A DNA stretch of 64,000 bases from Lingula anatina. Taxonomy: Eukaryota; Brachiopoda; Lingulata; Lingulida; Lingulidae. The position numbers were made by a program, and so were the translations under genes. Below the pieces are notes generated by a model, which saw nothing but the letters and a program-made list of their open reading frames with translations, was not told the DNA's origin and did no database searches. The stretch is from positions 62,001 through 126,000 of the forward strand of contig NW_019775441.1 in the NCBI RefSeq assembly GCF_001039355.2, written 5' to 3'. This document shows, in pieces, positions 58,238 through 64,000 of the stretch (position 1 is the first letter of the stretch; every line of letters begins with the position of its first letter).

Positions 58238-59556
58238 CTACATGAAAGGATTCATGGCCGCTAGATATTTCCTGGCGGCTCGAGGAGCGGGACGACCCCT
58301 CTCATCAGCTAGCCGTATTACCGTGTTGAGAACCTCTTCCACGCCGGATATCTCCATGACAACGCTGTCCCTGTCGTTATGATGCAAGCCCACGTGCAGC
58401 GTGTCCGGGTCGCGAACCAGAAGAGAGACGGGATAGAGGAACGGGTAGTAAATGTGGCGATACACGGGAACCGAGCTCCGTAGGAAGTCGTCTCTCAGTT
58501 GGATGTCCTTGCTCATAAACGTGATCTCGTAAGACTCGGCGTTAAACAGCAACATATGGTTGGTGTACTTCAAAGGCGATTTCGGAGAGACATTGGTCTT
58601 GGTCCACTTTGCGTGCACGATGGCGACATAGTATGGCCACTTATAAGGGACAAATTGAGTAGAACCTCTAATCAAAGGAAGTACTTGATGGCCCGCATTT
58701 ACCTTAGAAATGCTATTTGACGTTTGCCGAAACATACATTCCCCGTTGGTTTTACAGTGGAGAAGCACCGTGGGTTCAAGGGAGTAAATAAAGAACAGTT
58801 TGTCGTCCTTGATCAAAGGTGACCAGTTTTTCTCTCTGCAGCGAAACTCGCCGTTCATCGCTCGAATTCGGCGAATCTGATGTGTGTCCAGATTATATGT
58901 GTACAAGGCGACATTGGTGATCTTGTGCTCGCAGGTTCTGTTAGTGGGTAAAAATTTATTAAAAATCACCCAAGGACTACCTGCGTAGTGATACACTCTC
59001 GGATCTTGTGGTCCTCCATATGTCTGTATTATTGGTGCTGGGATGCCAAGTATTCTCGGGTTGGTTTTCGGCGTGTAATTTGTGTGCAGCCTTTGGTGAA
59101 CAAGGTAGTTTTTGTTAAGAACACTTTGCATTTGGGCTAGTTTGTTGTCTTTAGTCTTTACCCATACTCTGTATACGAGGTCGATACTGTGGCCGTTCGC
59201 AGACGACATACCTGGTGACATTACAAAGAACTTATCCACCAGTTCGGTATCGAAGAAGGATTCCACTTCTTCGCTGCTAAATTTATGGACAACTGAGGTT
59301 GTTATGTTTGTCGTTACGTCAATGAATTTCTCGCCTGTTTTAAACACTCTCCCATGGAGCGTGTATCTCTTATAATATTCCTTGGTTAAAGACCGCTTCA
59401 GTCTTAGGTGGTCGATTTTTGAATGCTCGGGTATTTTGGATCCTTCTTTACAGACAGCAAAATATCCGCTCCCCTCGTTCGTAGTTCAGTTGATAAACAA
59501 CAATTAAAGTACAGATGGAAATTAAACAGAAGATATGTGCATTCCGTCGTATCCAT
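58238..59556 (-). CDS. Type II membrane protein, five-bladed-propeller glycosidase-like (copy 3, diverged, N-terminal frameshift)
   Basis: The luminal domain is open from about 59521 to the stop at 58238 and aligns along its length with copies 1 and 2: GGPQDPRVYHY, REKNWSPLI, YSLEPTVLL, RGSTQFVPYKWPYY, VGLHHNDRDSV and a PAPRAARKYL-type C terminus. Upstream, a different frame provides a likely start (ATG 59556) and signal anchor, LLFNSICTLIVVYQL, then RGERIFLLSVKKDP, but it stops at 59406-59404. The two frames overlap, so one missing base somewhere around 59410-59470 (a T run lies at 59459-59463) would explain the break. Either the gene has lost its membrane anchor or the assembly has an error. 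A CAG acceptor at 59625-59623 suggests an upstream 5' UTR exon. Divergence from copies 1 and 2 is far greater than between those two, so this is a true paralogue. Confidence 0.75.
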
Positions 59557-59625
59557 CGTCTCATTCGCAACATGCCTTCGGCAGAACAGCAGTTTGATCC
59601 AGAGTTTGGAGAGGATATACTCCTG

Positions 59626-60552
59626 AAATTAAAACATTAAAAACATGCATGATAACCGTTAGGCCTTAATGTAGCGAAAACTAAAATTTTATGGCGATTA
59701 TCGACATTTATTTCACAAAGGTAAATCATATCCAAACCCGTTCAATAACTTACTCTCCATAAATCAGTTTTTAAGTTTCTAGTCTTTGTGTCTCTCTTGC
59801 AGCGGAGGTACATGTAGATGCTTGTGACTTCACTTAAAGCAGTAAAAAATCAAAACTTAGAAATGCGCGTGTACTAAAAAAAGTGCCTGTACTCTCTAGA
59901 TCACTGCTTGAGAGTCGCCACGTTTTTCTTTTTTCTGAAGTTAAAGTATATATTTGGTAGTAAAATATTTCGTATTTTTAAATTCTTTACAATGCATAAA
60001 TAATTCAACTTACACCATATTTTCCTCCTCTACCAACAAATGTTATTATTGTAAAATCGGGTCATAAACTGCCATACCTTCGTCGGTAACGTAATAGCCT
60101 ATAACAGGTCTCAGCAATTAAATAGTAAAAGACAATTGAGCCAGTGCACCTTTGTGTATAAAGCTGCCCACAGCTTTCCACCTAAAATGGCTGTATAAAC
60201 AACCACAAGTAGTACAGGATCGTAGCCGTTGTTTATTTTACTTATTTACTTATTTTACTTAAAGGCAGCGGGGCAAGTGTCAGTATACGTACAGGTGATT
60301 TATGAGCGCGCACGCCTGTGTGGACTTAGCTGCTAGGGTTATTGGCCTGTAGACGCTGCGTAAATATAGAAGAAAGTAATAAGGGTATGACGTATTTGGA
60401 CCTTTACGAAGTCTTGATAGATAGAATTGGAATTAATTGTGTAGATTTGTCTTGTTAATGGATATAGAATGTGACCCTGTCCCGCAGATTTTCCTCTGCG
60501 TGTTTTTGGCGAAAAGCTGGGTGTGTATCATCAAGGCAGCTAATTCAGAACC
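59626..60552. other. Intergenic, no gene recognised
   Basis: AT-rich. It presumably carries the promoter and any 5' UTR exon of propeller copy 3. Confidence 0.4.
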
Positions 60553-61182
60553 CAGGCCTACCCAGCTACCAGACTCGGCAACTTAGGATCCTGAATTAAT
60601 CGGTATATCGGACTACACTACCCATTTTCAAGGTGTGTGTCAGATCGCATTTCGGAGTATCATACCCCAGAACAAATTTTGTAGGACGACCGCGTGCTCA
60701 TCCACGCTCGGCTGTCACCTTGATTGGATAGTAAACGATTGTCGTAAAATCGCTATATGATTTTAAAACCGGCTGCATAAACTTGAAAAACACCTAGAAC
60801 AACCTTAGACTGTGCTCTTACTTTAGAGTACTCTATTTCATTGTCTCTATGGGGGTATATGGGAACTTAACGACATTCGGTTTGAATGCTTTAACCACTT
60901 TTGATAGGGCTTTTTTGCATTGTATTAGATTAATGTGGCAGTCTAAGGTTGTTCTAGGTGGTTTTCAATTTTATGCACCTGTTTTTAAAATCATATACCG
61001 ATTTTACGACACTAGTTTACTATCCAATCAAGGTGACAGCCGAGCATGGGCTCATCCTGTCGGTGTTCTGACCGATACTCCGAAATGCGATCTGACACAC
61101 ACCTTGAAAACGGGTAGTCTGGTCCGATATACCGGTTAATTCAGGATCCTTATGTGCCAAGTCTGGTAGTTGGGTAGGCCTG
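60553..61182. mobile_element. Foldback element, 630 bp, long imperfect TIRs
   Basis: Starts CAGGCCTACCCAGCTACC and ends GGTAGTTGGGTAGGCCTG. Complementarity continues inward (for example CTAGAACAACCTTAGACTG against CAGTCTAAGGTTGTTCTAGG), giving arms of about 250 bases around a loop of roughly 120. It is the longest member in the window. No transposase frame, so non-autonomous. Confidence 0.88.
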
Positions 61183-63617
61183 GAACATCATGTAGTCCAT
61201 ATAGGCCTACTCTGAAGTATGAGCACCCACAACAAGGGCGATCTCGAACACTTTTCACTTTTCAGCCCAGGAAGTGCACAGGGATTGGCACACTTATCAT
61301 CCGTAAATTGTGGAAAGGCGCTGCTGGTGGTAGCGGTGGTGGTAGCGTAGTGGTGGTGGTGGTGGGGGGGGGGGGGAGGGAGGGGGCGCTGGGTAGTCGC
61401 CCTTCTAATCGGACCCGCTTTTGAAACTTTAACATTTTCGGCCCCTCGTCCATTGTTTCATAAGAGGTTATTTCGTGAGTTTCGTGTTATGTTCTACATT
61501 ATCTTCTCCCATCCTCGAAAAATATGTTAACACCACATACATGCATGCTGCAGCATTGTCTGATTAACATAACAGATGTATACATTTTCACATGTACACC
61601 GATGACATCAATTCAAGTAAGGAACTAAAATGTTTATGCAGCCGATGTGGCATAGATAATATACCTTTACTTTTGAACACACACGTATATTAATATTTCA
61701 GAGACTTCAAATAACCCGGTCTGCAGCAGCTGGTATTTCTTTCCATTGCTGCATTCAGTATCCGTATTCCGCCATAAGCTTTCAAAACACGGTCTGCGTA
61801 CATGGAATTTTAATGTGTATTTATTAGACAATCATATGCCTGGAAATGTTTGCTAATCACCAGGCCCTGCGCGGTATAACTAACGTGTCACTGAGTTGAC
61901 AGCGTGTGAAGTCAAGGCTTGCTTACGTGTGCAGTGCTCTTTTCAGTCGGTGCTTCGTTTCAGCGGTGGCTAGGTTTTGGAGGGATCTGGACTTTCTTAG
62001 AAGGTAAGCAAAAAATCGTTCAGTAAATTTACTAGAATAGACTGATAATATGATGAGGTGTTTCATGTAATCAATCGCCGAATCTTAGTTTGTGGGTATC
62101 CGATCAGAAGTAACGTAAGCATAGTGATAAGTAATGTAAAAAAACTGAAATCTCTTCATCTGTGTGTGTCTGTCCGAAAGGACAAGGTTGAACAAGGAAC
62201 TTACTGAGCGGTTCGACAGTTTAGGCAGGTTATTGCATATTTTGTAATTGATTATATAACGTATGATATTTTCTTTTTAAAAAATAAAAGATCTTAATTG
62301 ATTCACAAAAGTGAAACATGTAAGAATCTTGCCAGTAAAAAGAAATGGGAAAATGCAAAGGCAAATCATAAAAACATTTCTTACATTTGAAAAAAAGATT
62401 ATTAACATTTGGCTTTATTGGAGTAGGGACCACCCCCAGTAAAAACACATTTAGTGGTGCATCCCGGTTCCAGTTCACCTTGCTTACGCTGTCCATCACG
62501 GGATTGTCAATTACTGGGTTCGAAATCGACAGTTGTAGCACAGAAATAACGGTATGAGTAGTCTTCAGTCGCCGTTAATATGGCTGTCTTAATACATTAC
62601 TACAAGTTAGTACAACGACCAGTATGAAGTAGGAGGATATCCAAGAGATATTACCATAAGTAACTTTTTAATAAGCTCTTAAAATGGTCATTAAGCTGGA
62701 CCCTATAAAAACTGCACGTTGATATATGGCAAACTTATCATTTTACTGCAATATGTGTGGGTTTTTGTTTAAATTATTTAGTAGCTGAAGATGCAGTTTA
62801 AACTTAATTATAGATGTATACGTACATCATTTATTTATGGCATATCGATTTGGTTCCCACATAATTATGTTCAAACTCATCTTCATATATCAAACGGAAT
62901 CAAGTATGTTGATCCATATACTAATGACACTCTGTTTAAGAATGAATAATTGAAAAATTTGTTCAAAAGAGCAAAGGTCGAGTCTTAAAATCTACGGTAC
63001 TCCGTGTGCGTGTAGGCAAATATTTTCAGCATGAGATTGTGAAATATCCACCCTTTCCAATAATAATAATGATTATTATAAATCGCGACTGTTTCTGTCT
63101 GCATTTGGTATACTTGTGTTAAAAGCTGAGAGTATATGCTGCCCTAAGCATGTTTATAATTACACTAAAATTAGGCCATTGATCAAGCACATTATATTTC
63201 TGGCATAAATGACGTCACATACTACATGTACATCAGGATTATTTGAAAGGGAGGGGCGGTCCTCTGGCATGGGGTTGGGGCCCGATGAAGGGCCCCGAAA
63301 AAAATTGGTATGTTAGAGGGCGAGTGGTGCCATTTGATGCGGTTTAGAACTATAATTCAGCTAGTCAAAATTCTAATTTCAAGAGTGGACCATTGGTGTG
63401 AGTTTTTAGAAATCGAAAGTGGGGTCAGGACCACCCTGACCCCTCCCCCCCTAAATCCACCACTGTCATTGTGTGAATGAAATGCCCCAGTACATTGTAC
63501 GTCATGAATCTTTGCCTTCCCATGTATGACATGCATGATTAAACGCTGGTGAAGTGGACATCGTGTCTCTCTTTGCTTTGATTTTAGCAATGGTATGATC
63601 TATATTTACAGGTACAA
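61183..63617. other. Upstream region of the 63.6 kb gene, with probable 5' UTR exon
   Basis: A GGT/GT/G run lies at 61321-61382 and an interspersed repeat at 63246-63465. A donor-like AAG/GTAAGC at 62004 could end a non-coding first exon that splices to the TTTACAG acceptor ending at 63610. Nothing else recognised. Confidence 0.45.
63246..63465. repeat. Interspersed repeat ending AAATCCACCACTG, copy 2
   Basis: Same family as 46875-47153, with matching blocks in the same order. Confidence 0.75.
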
Positions 63618-64000
63618 ATGGCGGACAAGGACCACAATAAGAAAAGTCTACCAACACGCTGTATAGGCGCTGTGGGCGAGTTGAAGTTCACCCGGAAGTA
63701 CGCCCGTCAGATGCGCACAGCCTCCACCATTGGAGCGGTAACACTGTTTATCCTCGTTATCTATCTATACACGACATCTGATAATCCAGTTGCAGTCGAA
63801 ACCAAGTCAGTATCGGACGAGACTCTTCAGCTTCGGAAGTCCTTTTGGTCAAAATTAAACCTCTTTAGTTCGAAACATGAAGAGGAAGGTGAAGATGACA
63901 TCCCCGAACCCAAAGAAATTGAAGATATCATACCGACGCCCATGCCAGGCCAACCGGATATAATGATCACCGGACCTCCCCGCTCGGGCACGACCGTTAT
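63618..64000 (+). CDS. Type II membrane sulfotransferase-like protein, N-terminal part
   Basis: The ATG follows an acceptor by seven bases and opens MADKDHNKKSLPTRC. A cytosolic tail of about 35 residues precedes one hydrophobic segment (about 36-52, TIGAVTLFILVIYLY). An acidic stem follows (HEEEGEDDIPEPKEIEDI), then DIMITGPPRSGTTV. PRSGTT (residues 121-126) matches the 5'-phosphosulfate loop that binds PAPS in Golgi carbohydrate sulfotransferases. The protein is cut by the window end after 127 codons, so the 3'-phosphate-binding site cannot be checked. A Golgi sulfotransferase is the best reading; another P-loop enzyme with this topology is possible. Confidence 0.75.
   Translation, partial: MADKDHNKKSLPTRCIGAVGELKFTRKYARQMRTASTIGAVTLFILVIYLYTTSDNPVAVETKSVSDETLQLRKSFWSKLNLFSSKHEEEGEDDIPEPKEIEDIIPTPMPGQPDIMITGPPRSGTTV

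Noticed and set aside
61262-61453. Pro/Thr-rich minus-strand frame
   Set aside because: It is the GGT/GT/G low-complexity tract in translation.
1-64000. CRISPR array, rRNA or tRNA genes
   Set aside because: No regularly spaced repeats, ribosomal motifs or cloverleaf with B-box-like sequence were seen by eye; the genome is eukaryotic. A tRNAscan run would settle the tRNAs.

Overview
The window looks like nuclear DNA from a highly polymorphic marine invertebrate. It is AT-rich, its genes carry GT-AG introns, single-base N joins and a 679-base N gap are present, and microsatellites and MITEs are dense. Short palindromes such as TACATGTA recur, which I associate with amphioxus and molluscs, but the sequence does not fix the phylum.

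Layout. (1) 1-17.6 kb, plus strand: two tandem genes for secreted proteins with an N-terminal PAN/apple domain, a short Cys-rich segment and several CTHRC1-like C-terminal modules. Gene 1 has four modules and is cut by the window start. Gene 2 has three and is complete (602 residues). (2) 17.9-25 kb, minus: class A GPCR gene copy A, with a separate signal-peptide exon and an ectodomain containing an RRRR site. (3) 26.4-27.8 kb, minus: intronless type II membrane protein with five-bladed-propeller glycosidase-like motifs (copy 1). (4) 28-31 kb, minus: GPCR copy B, truncated at a single N. (5) 32.5-36 kb: transposon debris (LINE tail, Harbinger relic, MITEs, foldback elements), then the N gap. 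(6) 39-48.7 kb, minus: diverged GPCR copy C with a Tc1/mariner remnant in its intron. (7) 53.7-55.1 and 58.2-59.6 kb, minus: propeller-protein copies 2 and 3. (8) 63.6-64 kb, plus: start of a type II membrane protein with a PRSGTT loop, probably a sulfotransferase.

Copies A/B, propeller copies 1/2, and 1-3845 versus about 9877-13590 are nearly identical, and several of these identities stop exactly at single Ns. The simplest reading is that two haplotypes were placed in series. On that reading one haplotype has GPCR A directly beside propeller copy 1, while the other carries about 20 kb of extra DNA (GPCR C, transposons) between GPCR B and propeller copy 2.

The gene products share a secretory or cell-surface theme: a multi-module matrix protein, a possibly protease-processed receptor, Golgi-type propeller proteins and a sulfotransferase. 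I see no operon-like logic linking them and no CRISPR, rRNA or tRNA gene.
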